Shown piece by piece: positions 1 to 8,279 of a stretch of 64,000 nucleotides of DNA. Origin of the DNA: JBFWUM01 sp050247255 (lineage in GTDB: Bacteria; Acidobacteriota; Vicinamibacteria; Vicinamibacterales; UBA2999). Below the pieces are notes generated by a model. The model ran no database searches, was not told where the DNA came from, and worked only from the letters and a program-made list of their open reading frames with translations. The stretch is taken from positions 10,850-74,849 of the forward strand of contig JBFWUM010000018.1 of NCBI GenBank assembly GCA_050247255.1, given 5' to 3'. The number at the start of each line of letters is the position of its first letter. The first letter of the stretch is position 1. A program made the translations under genes and the position numbers.

Positions 1-2
1 AC

Positions 3-1091
3 GATCGCGCCTGCCTGGCGCTCACCGTTGAGGAGGTCGCGCGGCGCGAGGCGGCCGGCGCGCCGCGCGCGGTGCGCGTCAAGGTGCCCCCCGGCGTGAC
101 CGCGTTCGATGACGTGGTGCACGGACGAATCGAGTTCGATGGCGCGAACATCGAGGACTTCGTTATCGTCCGCGCCGACGGCCACCCCCTCTACCACCTT
201 TCGGTCGTCGTCGACGACATCGACATGCGGATCACGCACGTGGTCCGCGGCGACGACCACATCTCGAACACGCCGAAACACGTGCTGCTGTTCCAGGCGC
301 TCGGCGCGGCGGTGCCGTCGTTCGCGCACGTGCCGTTGATCCTCGGCGCCGACAAGAAGCGGCTCAGCAAGCGGCACGGCGCGACGTCGGTGACCGAGTA
401 CCGGCGCCAGGGGTACCTGGCTGACGCGATCGTGAATTTCCTGGCGCTGCTCGGGTGGTCACCCGGTGACGATCGCGAGCTGATGTCGCGCGACGAGTTG
501 ATCGGCAGCTTCGCGCTGGAGGGGATCAGCGGTGGCAACGCCGTGTTCGACACCGCCAAGCTCGATTGGATGAACGGCCAGTACATCGCGCGGCTGCCGG
601 TGGACGCGCTCGCGTCGCAGGTCGTGCCGCTGCTCGCCGAGGCCGGCCTCTGGCCTCCACCCGACGAGCGCGCGGGGTCCTCCTGGCTCCATCGGCTGCT
701 CGAACTCCTGCGCCCGCGCGCCAAGCGACTGACCGACTTCGTCGAGCAGGCGCGCCCCTTCCTGATGGATACGGTTGAGTACGACCCGGATGCCGCCGCC
801 CGGCACCTCACCGCTCCCGAGGTGCCGGGACATCTCGACGCGCTGGTCAGCGCGCTGCGTACTGCCGCGCCCTTCGATGAGCCACATGTGGAAGCGGTGG
901 TGCGAGGAACGGCAGAACAGCGGGGCCTCAAAGCGGGCGCCCTCATCCATACAGTGCGGGTAGGAATTACCGGGCGGATGACGAGCCCGGGGATTTTCGA
1001 GAGCCTCGTGCTCCTGGGACAGGATCGGGCCGTCGTGCGGCTCGAACGAGCGCGCACGTACGCCGCCGGGCAGACCCCCTCGATTCGCTAG
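3..1091 (+). CDS. gltX: Glutamyl-tRNA synthetase, 5'-truncated by window edge
   Basis: Class I aminoacyl-tRNA synthetase that charges tRNA with glutamate. The reading frame is already open at base 3 and continues upstream out of the window, so the N-terminal ATP-binding HIGH region is missing. Visible parts are the end of the catalytic domain (VRGDDHISNTPKH), the KMSKS-type loop as KRLSKRHG near base 358, and the helical anticodon-binding C-terminal half. The stop codon is at 1089-1091. An internal GTG at 72 is not the real start, because typical GluRS sequence (EVARREAAGAPRAVRVKVP) precedes it in frame. A tRNA-Gln gene lies 600 bp downstream, so this enzyme may be a non-discriminating GluRS working with GatCAB, but nothing here proves that. 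The family call is firm. Confidence 0.96.
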   Translation, partial: DRACLALTVEEVARREAAGAPRAVRVKVPPGVTAFDDVVHGRIEFDGANIEDFVIVRADGHPLYHLSVVVDDIDMRITHVVRGDDHISNTPKHVLLFQALGAAVPSFAHVPLILGADKKRLSKRHGATSVTEYRRQGYLADAIVNFLALLGWSPGDDRELMSRDELIGSFALEGISGGNAVFDTAKLDWMNGQYIARLPVDALASQVVPLLAEAGLWPPPDERAGSSWLHRLLELLRPRAKRLTDFVEQARPFLMDTVEYDPDAAARHLTAPEVPGHLDALVSALRTAAPFDEPHVEAVVRGTAEQRGLKAGALIHTVRVGITGRMTSPGIFESLVLLGQDRAVVRLERARTYAAGQTPSIR

Positions 1092-1327
1092 AAAACCGCG
1101 GATTTCGCGGCTCGCCTCGGCAAAACCCCCGATCAATCCGAGCTCTTCCATATAACCGGTTCCACGGATGGTCCGCGTGTGTGGAGCTAAGTTCCTATAT
1201 TGATGAGAGTTACACGATCTCCACTCCTGAGCCGTGGCACTTCGGTTGCAGCCGACCTGCGCCGGACGCGAACACCCCGTGGGTTGGTATACGGCCGCGG
1301 GCGACGGAGTGACAGCAGGAGGTTAGT

Positions 1328-1588
1328 GTGGCTAAAGAGGATCGCGGATTCGCCTCGATGGACCGTGCCAAGCAGCGCGAGATTGCCAGCAAGGGTGGCA
1401 AGGCGGCCCACCAGAAGGGGACGGCCCACGAGTGGACCAGCGAGGAGGCGCGCGAAGCCGGCCGCAAGGGTGGGATGGCGAGCCACCAGCGGCGCCGGGA
1501 GCAGCAGGGAGGCGACCAGGGTGACACCGGCGTGACCGACGCTGGCCTGGGCAGCGACACCAGCGCGCCGACCGATCAGATTCAGTAA
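1328..1588 (+). CDS. KGG-motif general stress protein (GsiB/YciG type)
   Basis: Small hydrophilic protein of 86 residues. It contains the usual GFASMD opening, then two KGG motifs (SKGGKAAH and RKGGMASH) separated by GTAHEWTSEEAREAG. These are the diagnostic parts of the stress-induced KGG repeat family, which is usually linked to desiccation or general stress; the biochemical role is unknown. The tail is Gln/Asp/Thr-rich and low in complexity. The GTG start at 1328 is chosen because AGGAGG sits at 1317-1322, five bases upstream. The gene stands alone and is followed by a likely hairpin terminator at 1607-1651. An overlapping minus-strand frame of similar length lacks any family signature and is a shadow. 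Confidence 0.9.
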   Translation: MAKEDRGFASMDRAKQREIASKGGKAAHQKGTAHEWTSEEAREAGRKGGMASHQRRREQQGGDQGDTGVTDAGLGSDTSAPTDQIQ

Positions 1589-1606
1589 CGCAGATCACGC
1601 CTTTTC

Positions 1607-1651
1607 AAGCGGCGGCGGCGCCCGCGTTGCGCCACGCCGCTTGTTCTTTGT
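1607..1651 (+). terminator. Probable intrinsic terminator after the KGG gene
   Basis: AAGCGGCG (1607-1614) pairs with CGCCGCTT (1635-1642). An inner GGCGC/GCGCC pair extends the stem, and the T-rich tail GTTCTTTGT follows. It lies 18 bases after the KGG stop codon. A run of four T's just 5' of the stem could make it weakly bidirectional. Confidence 0.6.
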
Positions 1652-1656
1652 ACAAT
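1651..1656 (+). promoter_or_regulatory. Possible -10 box (TACAAT) for tRNA-Gln
   Basis: TACAAT matches the sigma-70 -10 consensus at five of six positions and lies 38 bases before the mature tRNA 5' end, a plausible leader length. I see no convincing -35 box at the right distance, because that position falls inside the preceding terminator stem. Tentative. Confidence 0.35.
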
Positions 1657-1694
1657 CAATGATTCCTGCTCCCGCAAGGGTCGCGATCTAGAAC

Positions 1695-1768
1695 TGGGAG
1701 GTCGTTCAACGGTAGGACACGGCGCTCTGGACGCCGTTATCGGGGTTCGAATCCCTGCCTCCCAGCCA
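1695..1768 (+). tRNA. tRNA-Gln (anticodon CTG)
   Basis: A full cloverleaf can be drawn. The acceptor stem TGGGAGG (1695-1701) pairs with CCTCCCA (1758-1764). The D stem is GTTC/GGAC. The anticodon stem CGGCG/CGCCG closes the loop CTCTGGA, which places CTG at positions 34-36 (1727-1729). The T loop is TTCGAAT. The discriminator base is G (1765), and CCA is encoded at 1766-1768. It reads CAG codons. The gene is followed at once by a palindromic repeat element. Confidence 0.95.
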
Positions 1769-1769
1769 G

Positions 1770-1900
1770 CCTTCGCTCACGCCGCGCGTGAGCTACGGCT
1801 AGGCAGGCTCTCGTCAGCGTAAGTTCCAAAGCTGCCTAGCTCTTGCGAGCGCACCCACACGCGAAGGCTGTCTCGCCGAAGCTCCCGCAGGGAGCGAAGG
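1770..1900. repeat. Nested palindromic (REP/MITE-like) element beside tRNA-Gln
   Basis: Both ends are themselves palindromic and mirror each other. The left end (1770-1800) starts CCTTCGCTC and ends GAGCTACGGC. The right end (1875-1900) reads GCCGAAGCTC then GAGCGAAGG, which is close to the reverse complement of the left end. Inside lies a second perfect 8-bp inverted repeat, CTAGGCAG (1799-1806) and CTGCCTAG (1832-1839). No convincing gene lies within. The arrangement looks like a small non-coding mobile or REP-type element inserted after the tRNA. A shorter relative with the same CCTTCGC...GCTTCGG core occurs inside an NRPS gene at 15270-15291. Confidence 0.6.
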
Positions 1901-2010
1901 GGGACCACCCTTGAAATTCCCGCGCACCGCATCCAACCGCTACGAGGAAGGAATTTCTTCGTTGTCATCAGAACTCTAGGCTTTAGAGGGCGTCCGCGGC
2001 GGCGCGACGC

Positions 2011-2292
2011 ATGCTTAATGCCTCGGCCATGCATGGGCTCGAGAAGGCGATCGTCTACATCGTTCAAAGCGAGACATCACCCGAACACTTCTACGTCGGC
2101 ATGACGAACGACGTGGAAGCGCGGCTCGAGTGGCACAACACGGGCCCTTCGGGCCACACGAGACGCTACCGGCCGTGGAGACTTCTGGTGTCAATGAAGT
2201 TCCGGACCGAACAGGCCGCCGTTCGCTTCGAGCGCTACCTCAAGTCCGGCTCCGGCCGTGCATTCGCGAAGCGACACTTCGGCGTGTCCTGA
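2011..2292 (+). CDS. GIY-YIG domain nuclease-like protein
   Basis: Protein of up to 93 residues with one GIY-YIG fold, similar in size to the UPF0213/YhbQ group. The key parts are VYIVQS (GIY strand), FYVGMTNDVEARLEWHN (YIG strand plus the helix with the conserved Arg), and a C-terminal FERYLKSGSGRAFAKRHFG segment typical of the small single-domain members. They are assumed to be nucleases, but cellular substrates are mostly unknown. The start is uncertain: ATG at 2011 or at 2029, the latter giving a more usual short N-terminus. It lies just downstream of the palindromic element at 1770-1900, which may be more than chance. The next gene starts 30 bases later on the same strand. Confidence 0.85.
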   Translation: MLNASAMHGLEKAIVYIVQSETSPEHFYVGMTNDVEARLEWHNTGPSGHTRRYRPWRLLVSMKFRTEQAAVRFERYLKSGSGRAFAKRHFGVS

Positions 2293-2321
2293 ACGCGCGC
2301 GTCTGCGAGAATTGAACGCGG

Positions 2322-3222
2322 ATGGCTGCAGCGAGCGATCGGTCGGAAGAAGGTGGCACACGTCGGCGGAGCATCGTGGTCCCGGCGATCCTCGGCATCG
2401 TCCTCTTCGCCGTGGCCATCGCCGTCCTCCTCTGGTCGGCCTCTCCCGACCGCACCATCGGACGCCTCGAACACGAAGTGGTGTCGGACTTCTCGACAAT
2501 CCGCATCAGGAGCAACGGCGACGTTCGCGTCATGACCTTCGTCCGCGACAACGGCGAAGAGGTTGTGCAGACCCGCGCGAATCTGGCCGAGCCGCACACC
2601 CTCGTCGCGCCGTATGCCCGGGCGATGTTCACCAGCTACTTGTATCAGCCCGAGCCACGTCGCGTGCTCATCGTTGGCCTCGGCGGCGGCGCAATGGTCC
2701 GCTTCCTGATCCATCACGAACCGGACGTGGAGATTGACGCCGTCGAGATCGATCCGGCGGTCGTCCGCCTAGGCCGAGTGAGCACTTCGGCGTCCGGTCC
2801 GGCGGCAACGTCCGCATCCATACCGCCGACGCGGTGGCGTTCATCGAGTCCGCCGAGAACCGGTACGACCTGATCCTCATGGACGCGTTCCTGCGCCCAT
2901 CGGACGACACCGACGCCACTGGCGTACCGGCGCGCCTCAAGACGATCGAGTTCCTCGGCCGCCTGAAACAGGCGCTGGCCCCTGGCGGCGCCGTCTCGTT
3001 CAACGTCAACGAGCACGAGCGTATCGCCGACGATATCGCCACAGTGGAGGCAGCGTTCGGCGATGCCGCGGTGTACGCCGTCCCCTCGAGCGACAACAAG
3101 GTGGTCATCGCCGCGGAAGACACGTTGCCGGAAGACGATGATCTGCGCGCCCGCATCGATCCGCTCGAGACGCGTTTCGACGGCGCGTTGCCATTACGGA
3201 CCTGCTCGGCAGCCGGGAGTAA
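2322..3222 (+). pseudogene. Membrane-anchored spermidine-synthase-like methyltransferase-fold protein, two frameshifts
   Basis: The N-terminus has one hydrophobic segment (residues about 18-42). A Rossmann aminopropyltransferase/methyltransferase domain follows, with VLIVGLGGGAMVRF (nucleotide-binding loop), VEIDPAVV (acidic loop) and YDLILMDAF. The frame from 2322 loses homology after RLGRV near 2778; the sense continues one base earlier as SEHFGVRSGGNVRIHTADAV. A second shift near 3191 restores ITDLLGSRE and a TAA stop at 3220-3222. Each shift equals one missing base. The protein is either genuinely decayed or two homopolymer/assembly errors are present. Polyamine synthesis itself is doubtful, since many membrane-linked members of this fold have unknown substrates. 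The end lies 8 bases from the convergent VOC gene. Confidence 0.75.
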
Positions 3223-3230
3223 GTCCGGGT

Positions 3231-3707
3231 TCAGCCCTTCCGAGCGGCGTCGATCGTGGCGACGTCGATCTTCTTCATCGGCATCATCGCCTCGAACGCC
3301 CGCTTCGCCTCGGCGCCGCCCGCCTCGATCGCCGCGCTCAGCGTGCGCGGCGTGATCTGCCAGGAGACACCCCACTTGTCCTTGCACCAGCCGCACATGC
3401 TCTCCTGGCCGCCGTTGCCGACGATGGCATTCCAGTAGCGATCGGTTTCTGCCTGATCGTCCGTCACTACCTGGAAGGAGAACGCCTCGCTCTGCTGGAA
3501 CTGCGGGCCACCGTTGAGGCCGATGCAGGGAATCCCCATCACGGTGAACTCGACCGTCAGTACCTGCCCTTGCTTGCCGCCGGGGAAATCTGATGGCGCC
3601 GTGCGGACGGCGGTCACCTTACTGTCCGGGAATGTGGCGGCGTAGAAGCGCGCCGCGGCGTCGGCGTCCTTGTCGTACCAGAGGCAGATCGTGTTCTTTG
3701 GCGTCAT
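3231..3707 (-). CDS. VOC-superfamily PhnB-like protein (3-demethylubiquinone-9 3-methyltransferase domain)
   Basis: 158-residue single-domain protein. It opens with ICLWYDKDADAAARFYAATF and contains GIPCIGLNGGPQFQQSEAFSF, TDRYWNAIVGNGG, CGWCKDKWGVSWQITP and MMPMKKIDVATIDAA. All of these are hallmarks of the PF06983 branch of the glyoxalase/VOC fold. Despite the family name, these stand-alone proteins are not shown to methylate ubiquinone; the function is open. Start ATG at 3707. The gene is convergent with the broken spermidine-synthase-like gene. Confidence 0.9.
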   Translation of the reverse strand: MTPKNTICLWYDKDADAAARFYAATFPDSKVTAVRTAPSDFPGGKQGQVLTVEFTVMGIPCIGLNGGPQFQQSEAFSFQVVTDDQAETDRYWNAIVGNGGQESMCGWCKDKWGVSWQITPRTLSAAIEAGGAEAKRAFEAMMPMKKIDVATIDAARKG

Positions 3708-3768
3708 GCCTCGTATGCTGGTTCGTCCCGGGGCCCTCGTTCAACCTCTTCTGCAAGGTTCACCCGCG

Positions 3769-4269
3769 TCACTTCCCTGGGCGGACGTCCCGCGTGCGCT
3801 CGATCCAGTGGCCCCACAACGGAAAGAGCCACATGGCGAGTCCGACAATTGCAATCGCCGTTGCGCCGGGGGGTGGCGGCGAGAACGGGCCGCTCGCCCA
3901 GATGACGATGGTGAAGAACAACAGGCTGGGAAGGGCCCAGCGGCTTTCGCCATCCCGACGGGTGGTCGAGCGGCTGACAAGGCCGCCGATCACCCAGCGT
4001 GCCCGCGCCTGGGAAGGGCGCACCAGCATCGCGAGGACGGCACCCCAGACGACCGCCATCAGCAGGCTGTGGCTCCAGGGGTAGCGCTCGAAGTTGAGCG
4101 GGGTGAATGCGGTGATGCCCGGCTGCACACTCACCTGCTCCGCGCCGAGGAGAAGCAGCACGGGCCACAACAGATCGAGGCCGAAGGCGGCGCCGATCAG
4201 GATGCCGAGCGACACCCTCGGCGAGGCAGGCTTCGCCGCCAGCGCCACGGCAAGATGACCGACGAACAC
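3769..4269 (-). CDS. Integral membrane protein of unknown function, multi-pass
   Basis: About 166 residues with four to five predicted membrane segments (around FVGHLAVALAA, LGILIGAAFGLDLLWPVLLLLG, SLLMAVVWGAVLAMLV, LLFFTIVIWASG and AIVGLAMWLFPLWGHW). The conserved-looking polar residues are GHLAVAL near the N-terminus, LDLLWP, and YPWSHSLLMAVVWG. That layout recalls small metal-dependent-hydrolase-like membrane proteins (YdjM-type), but I do not assign an activity. I take GTG at 4269 (VFVGHL) as the start because relatives begin this way. The frame stays open to 4353, and the extra N-terminal residues look non-coding. Confidence 0.65.
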   Translation of the reverse strand: MFVGHLAVALAAKPASPRVSLGILIGAAFGLDLLWPVLLLLGAEQVSVQPGITAFTPLNFERYPWSHSLLMAVVWGAVLAMLVRPSQARARWVIGGLVSRSTTRRDGESRWALPSLLFFTIVIWASGPFSPPPPGATAIAIVGLAMWLFPLWGHWIERTRDVRPGK

Positions 4270-4294
4270 GAGCGGATTGTAGCCGTGGCTGGCC

Positions 4295-4636
4295 TTAGAA
4301 CAGCAAATGCCACCCGAGGATGCCGCCGGCGACAGCCCCAATGGGCGCGCCAATCAACGCCCCCTTGAGGCCCGGGTCGTCGCAGTGACAGTTCGGCTCA
4401 ATGGCCGCGCCAAGGTATCCGCCGCCGAAGAACCCGGCTGCCGCTCCCACAGCCGCGCCGAGCACCTTGTGGGTGACCGATCGTTCCCGCCGTGCCGCCT
4501 GGGCCGCGACTGCGTTCGCTGCACGGAGCTCTGGCGCGGGCAACGACGGAATCACCAGCTGCGCGCGCGCGGGAGCAGGCGCCGCAACGAGCGCGAGGAC
4601 TACGACAACGACGGCTGAGTATCGTGATCGGCTCAT
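4295..4636 (-). CDS. Exported glycine-zipper-type small protein
   Basis: 113 residues. A clear signal peptide (MSRSRYSAVVVVVLALVAA, cleavage near ARAQ) is followed by a short Ala-rich helical part. Two Gly/Ala-rich membrane-prone segments come next (VLGAAVGAAAGFFGGGYLGAAI and GALIGAPIGAVAGGILGW), with small residues spaced in the GxxxG manner of glycine-zipper proteins. Between them is a short Cys-His segment (NCHCDD). Such proteins usually sit in the periplasm or outer membrane. No specific role can be given. It lies on the same strand as, and just upstream of, the membrane protein ending at 3769. Confidence 0.6.
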   Translation of the reverse strand: MSRSRYSAVVVVVLALVAAPAPARAQLVIPSLPAPELRAANAVAAQAARRERSVTHKVLGAAVGAAAGFFGGGYLGAAIEPNCHCDDPGLKGALIGAPIGAVAGGILGWHLLF

Positions 4637-4748
4637 CTGGCGGGCGGTTGCATCTCCCGCGCCGAGCTCACGCCGATCTCACCTGTTTCTCACCTGCTGC
4701 TCAAGACTTCCCGGGGCCAGACGCCGACTCTGAGGACGGAGGATGTTC

Positions 4749-5219
4749 ATGCCCACCGTTGCCCCCAGTCCTGCCTGTCATCACACCACCATTCGGGTTG
4801 AAACCGAGCGCTCGACCGAGTTCATCGACCTCACCCCCAATCTCGAGGCGTTTGTCGCCGCCTCGGGCATCCAGTGGGGCCTGCTCAACGTCCAGTCGCG
4901 GCATACCACGGCGGCCCTCGTGGTCAACGAGCACGAGCCGCTGCTCCTGACCGACGTGGCGCGCCTGCTCGACCGGCTGGCACCGGCCGATGCGTCCTAC
5001 CGGCACGACATCATCACGCTGCGGGCCGGCAACTGCGCGCTCGGCGAGCCGCCCAACGGGCACTCCCATTGCCGGGCGCTGCTGCTCGAGCCGGCAGCGG
5101 CGCTGAACGTCGCGGACGGAGAGATCCAGCTCGGACGCTGGCAGCGGGTGTTCCTGGTCGAACTCGATGGACCGAGGAGCCGCGAGGTCTCGCTGCTCCT
5201 GCTCGGAGGCGCTCGTTGA
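4749..5219 (+). CDS. YjbQ-family protein (UPF0047)
   Basis: Single-domain protein of 156 residues with the UPF0047 pattern: FIDLTPNLEAFV, GLLNVQSRHTTAALVVNEHEP, SYRHDI, NGHSHCRALLLEPAAALNVADGEIQLGRWQRVFLVELDGPR. The His/Glu set (H-T-T-A, N-E, H-D, H-x-H) forms the usual metal-coordinating pocket. E. coli YjbQ has weak thiamine-phosphate synthase activity, but the physiological role of the family is unsettled. ATG at 4749 is preferred over 4743 because GGAGG at 4738-4742 leaves a normal six-base spacing only for the later ATG. Confidence 0.92.
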   Translation: MPTVAPSPACHHTTIRVETERSTEFIDLTPNLEAFVAASGIQWGLLNVQSRHTTAALVVNEHEPLLLTDVARLLDRLAPADASYRHDIITLRAGNCALGEPPNGHSHCRALLLEPAAALNVADGEIQLGRWQRVFLVELDGPRSREVSLLLLGGAR

Positions 5220-5269
5220 GTGCCCGGCCGGCGCCGGCACACCATCGGGCTCGTCCGAGGCGTGCGGAA

Positions 5270-7666
5270 CTATCCCGCGCGCCGGACGATCCCCGTGGTC
5301 CCGTCGACCACGACCTCTTCCCCGTCGCGCAGCCGGGTCGTGGCCTGGGCAGCCGCCACAACCGCCGGGAGACCAAACTCCCGCGCGATGATGGCCGTGT
5401 GAGACAAGACGCTTCCCGTTTCGGCGACGATGGCGCCGGCGCGCTGGAACACCATCATCCACGCCGCCTGGGTCGTCGGACACACGAGCACCTCGCCGGC
5501 GCGCAAGGTGTCCAGCTCCTCGGGCGCGCGGATCACGCGCACTCGCCCGCGATACAAACCCGGAGACACACCGATTCCGGCAATGGCGTCGCCATCCACC
5601 GCCGGTGGCGCCACCAGCTCGTGCGCCATGGCCCAGAGCAGGGCATCATTGATCCGCCGCGCAGGAGCCGGCAGCCCGCGCAGGTCAGGCGGGCGGCCCG
5701 GTTCCGGTCCATAGGTCGTCGGCCCCGGGTTGGCGCGAACCCACGCGTGTTCCGCCTTCCGCTGCTGGACGGTTCCCTGCACGTTGCGGCTCGTCTCGAG
5801 CGCCAGGCGCAGCTCGTCGATCGTCAGCAGCACCGCATCGTCGGGCCGACTCATGAGCCCGGCCTGGACCATCCGCCGGCCGCACTCGAGTGCGGCCCGT
5901 CGAAGCAGCCCCACAGGCAATTGGTCCGTGAACAGCACGTTGTCTTCACGCAGAGCGTAGACGCGCTCAGCGTAAGCGAGGGCAACGTCGAAGCGACGGC
6001 GGGAGGGCCCCTCCAACTGCGTCCGCGCCTTCTCGACGAGGGTGGCCCGCGCCGCGGCAGGAGATTGCCGATCGTCGCCGTCCAACAGATCCGCGAGCAG
6101 ATCGGTCACCAGGCCTGGACGCTCTGCCACCGTCGGGCATCCCGGTTCGGGGCCAAGGGGACGCAGCCCCCAGAACTGCAGGTATCGCTGCACGTCCGCG
6201 AACAGCTCGGGATCAACATCGGCCAGCCGCGCCAGGGCGTCCGGTGACCGTGCCGCCAGGAGCGCTCGTGTCGCGGCGCGCGCGCCGGCCCGGCGCGACA
6301 GGGGGACAAGTTCGTCGGTCGACGCCGTCGACGTGGCCGACAGCCCTTGCAGGAGCCCGATGGTTGTCGGCAGGTCCCAGCCGAGGAGTTCCTCGCACGT
6401 CGCTGCCAGCTCGTACAGGCCGACGGCATGCGGAATAAAGAGCATGAAGTGCAGCTGGAGCGACCGCTTGTAGAACTCGCTGAGCTCGCCCACGTGGTCG
6501 AACAACGAGGCATGGTCCATCGAGACGAGGTCCAACCGGGCGTACTGCTCGATCTGCGCGCGCAACCGCGGCCGGTGGGTCGACATCCACTCTGACGGCA
6601 CGGCCTCGAGCCGCCCGGCGTCGACGGCGGCAGCCGCCGCCCGCAGCTTGCGGCGCAGCGAGGGCACGACGCGCGCGGCAATTGCCAGGACCCACCAGGG
6701 CGGCGGCTGCTTGCCGCCGTCATCGGGTTCGACCTGAACGTAGGGCTCGTGGCCGATCACCCGGAACCGCATGCGATCGACCAGCAGCCCCCAGGTCGAC
6801 ACCGCCTCGTCCAGGGCCTCGTCCGCGTACCTGAACTGGGTGCTGGCGGCAAAGGGAGACAGCGGCTCGGCAAAATGCGCAGCGTCCTTCAGCCAGGTGC
6901 CGACTGGCGTGGCAATCACCGGGGCGACCGGCAGAGCCGTGATCGGCCTGGCCTGCAGCAGCCACAGGCGGTCGCCGGCGAGGGCCCATTCGATGTCCTG
7001 CGGCGCCTGGCGTGCCGCTTCCGCGCGCCGGGCCAGCGTCGCGATGCGCCCGGCGAGTTCCGGATCGATGGCCTGGTGCGGCTGGGACACGCTCGTCGCG
7101 CGCTCGGTGGTGACCAGCCATTCATCGGCGTCGGCGCCGCCGCTCACCAGCTGGTCAGCGAGACCGCGAGTCGCGCTGATTCGCACCTCGTCACGGTTGC
7201 CGGTCAGCGGATTCGCCGAAAACGCCACACCCGAGGCGTCGGGGTCGACCATCTGCTGCACGAGGACCGCCATCGCCTGGGGCCGGTGGGCGTACCCCTG
7301 CAGTCGTCCGGCCTGCGCGGAGGCGACGACCGCTGACGCCGCCGCCAGCACGCCTTCCGCGCCGCGAACATTCAGCACCGTGTCGTACTGGCCCGCGAAC
7401 GACGCCTCGGCGAGGTCCTCGGCGAGTCCGGACGACCGGACTGCCACCGGGACATCGCCGAGCTGCAGCAGCCGCGCGGCGACGTCTCCGATCGCCGGCT
7501 GCACGCCCGCCGGGATGACGAAGCCGTCTGGAATGTCGAACCCGAGAGCCCGCAGGGAAGCGAGGGACGCCGCCTTGTGACCGCACGTGGCAGGATCGGT
7601 GGCGGCATCGAGTGTCAGCAGTGGGGACGTGGACGGTACGTCAACGCCGGCGACGTCTGGTCGCAT
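5270..7666 (-). CDS. PEP synthase / rifampicin phosphotransferase-like phosphotransferase
   Basis: 798-residue protein with PEP-synthase architecture. The N-terminal ATP-grasp half has GHKAASLASLRALGFDIPDGFVI at its start, VAVRSSGLAEDLAEASFAGQYDT, and WALAGDRLWLLQARPITALP at its end. A divergent middle of about 330 residues follows (PLSPFAASTQFRYADE onward). The C-terminal swivelling domain has the phosphohistidine motif TGSVLSHTAIIAREFGLPAV, with His near residue 756. The divergent middle and total length fit rifampicin-phosphotransferase-like proteins better than true PEP synthase, but the substrate cannot be read from sequence. Start ATG at 7666; the open frame upstream is non-coding. It overlaps the 3' end of the TetR gene by 26 bases, so the two are probably co-transcribed and co-regulated. 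Confidence 0.85.
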   Translation of the reverse strand: MRPDVAGVDVPSTSPLLTLDAATDPATCGHKAASLASLRALGFDIPDGFVIPAGVQPAIGDVAARLLQLGDVPVAVRSSGLAEDLAEASFAGQYDTVLNVRGAEGVLAAASAVVASAQAGRLQGYAHRPQAMAVLVQQMVDPDASGVAFSANPLTGNRDEVRISATRGLADQLVSGGADADEWLVTTERATSVSQPHQAIDPELAGRIATLARRAEAARQAPQDIEWALAGDRLWLLQARPITALPVAPVIATPVGTWLKDAAHFAEPLSPFAASTQFRYADEALDEAVSTWGLLVDRMRFRVIGHEPYVQVEPDDGGKQPPPWWVLAIAARVVPSLRRKLRAAAAAVDAGRLEAVPSEWMSTHRPRLRAQIEQYARLDLVSMDHASLFDHVGELSEFYKRSLQLHFMLFIPHAVGLYELAATCEELLGWDLPTTIGLLQGLSATSTASTDELVPLSRRAGARAATRALLAARSPDALARLADVDPELFADVQRYLQFWGLRPLGPEPGCPTVAERPGLVTDLLADLLDGDDRQSPAAARATLVEKARTQLEGPSRRRFDVALAYAERVYALREDNVLFTDQLPVGLLRRAALECGRRMVQAGLMSRPDDAVLLTIDELRLALETSRNVQGTVQQRKAEHAWVRANPGPTTYGPEPGRPPDLRGLPAPARRINDALLWAMAHELVAPPAVDGDAIAGIGVSPGLYRGRVRVIRAPEELDTLRAGEVLVCPTTQAAWMMVFQRAGAIVAETGSVLSHTAIIAREFGLPAVVAAAQATTRLRDGEEVVVDGTTGIVRRAG

Positions 7667-8279
7667 GTCGTTTCGCTTTCGAGGATGGCCGCGCCGCAGT
7701 GGCGCCGGCGGTGGTGGACGCGTCGAGCAGCACGCGACTGGCCCAGGCAGTGGTCGCCGCGGCCTCGTCGGTGGACAGCCCACACTGCTCGGTCAACAAA
7801 TGCCAGCCGATGGAGGAAGCGAACAGCCGGACGGCAGCGGCCGCCTGACGCGGCGGTGGCGCGCCGAGCGCAGGGTTGGCAGCAATGAGCGACTCGATGG
7901 TGCGGGTGCGCTCCTCCCAGGTCCGCGTCGGGCGCCGGGTGCCGATCATGAGCATGACCCCGGCGCGCACGTTGCGCTCCCGCAGCTGGAGGAGCTGATA
8001 CAGGCTCGCGGCCTGGTCCGGAAGACGCTCCCGCGTGAGCCGGCCGTCGAACGGCTGGCTGGTGCTGGCCAGCGACTCGTCGACATAGTCGGCAAACGCC
8101 TCGCACAGCGCGTCGCGCGTGGGGAAATGGTTGTAGACGGTCCGGTGCGTCACGCCGGCGCGGTCGGCCACCGCCTGCACCGAGAAGCCGACGCCATGGG
8201 ATTCCATGATGACGTCGGCGACGGCCTCGAGAATCGCGCGGCGGGTTCGATCGCGGGTGGAAGGCGCTCCTGGTTTCAT
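7641..8279 (-). CDS. TetR/AcrR-family transcriptional repressor
   Basis: 212 residues. The N-terminal helix-turn-helix is clear (RRAILEAVADVIMESHG, then VQAVADRAGVTHRTVYNHFPTRDALCEAF, residues about 14-60). The ligand-binding half is less conserved, and the tail is Arg-rich. The start codon at 8279 lies within a 12-bp perfect inverted repeat (8275-8309) that is probably its operator, so autoregulation is likely. Downstream it overlaps the PEP-synthase-like gene by 26 bases. Upstream it faces an exported metallo-hydrolase gene at 8443. Both neighbours are plausible targets. Confidence 0.92.
   Translation of the reverse strand: MKPGAPSTRDRTRRAILEAVADVIMESHGVGFSVQAVADRAGVTHRTVYNHFPTRDALCEAFADYVDESLASTSQPFDGRLTRERLPDQAASLYQLLQLRERNVRAGVMLMIGTRRPTRTWEERTRTIESLIAANPALGAPPPRQAAAAVRLFASSIGWHLLTEQCGLSTDEAAATTAWASRVLLDASTTAGATAARPSSKAKRHATRRRRR

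Noticed and set aside
1777..2067. Minus-strand open frame across the tRNA-downstream element
   Set aside because: It is composed of palindromic repeat sequence, has no family signature, and overlaps the start of the GIY-YIG gene.
4874..6247. Plus-strand frame of 457 codons opposite the PEP-synthase-like gene
   Set aside because: Low-complexity Arg/Pro/Ala composition. The opposite strand carries clear ATP-grasp and phosphohistidine motifs.
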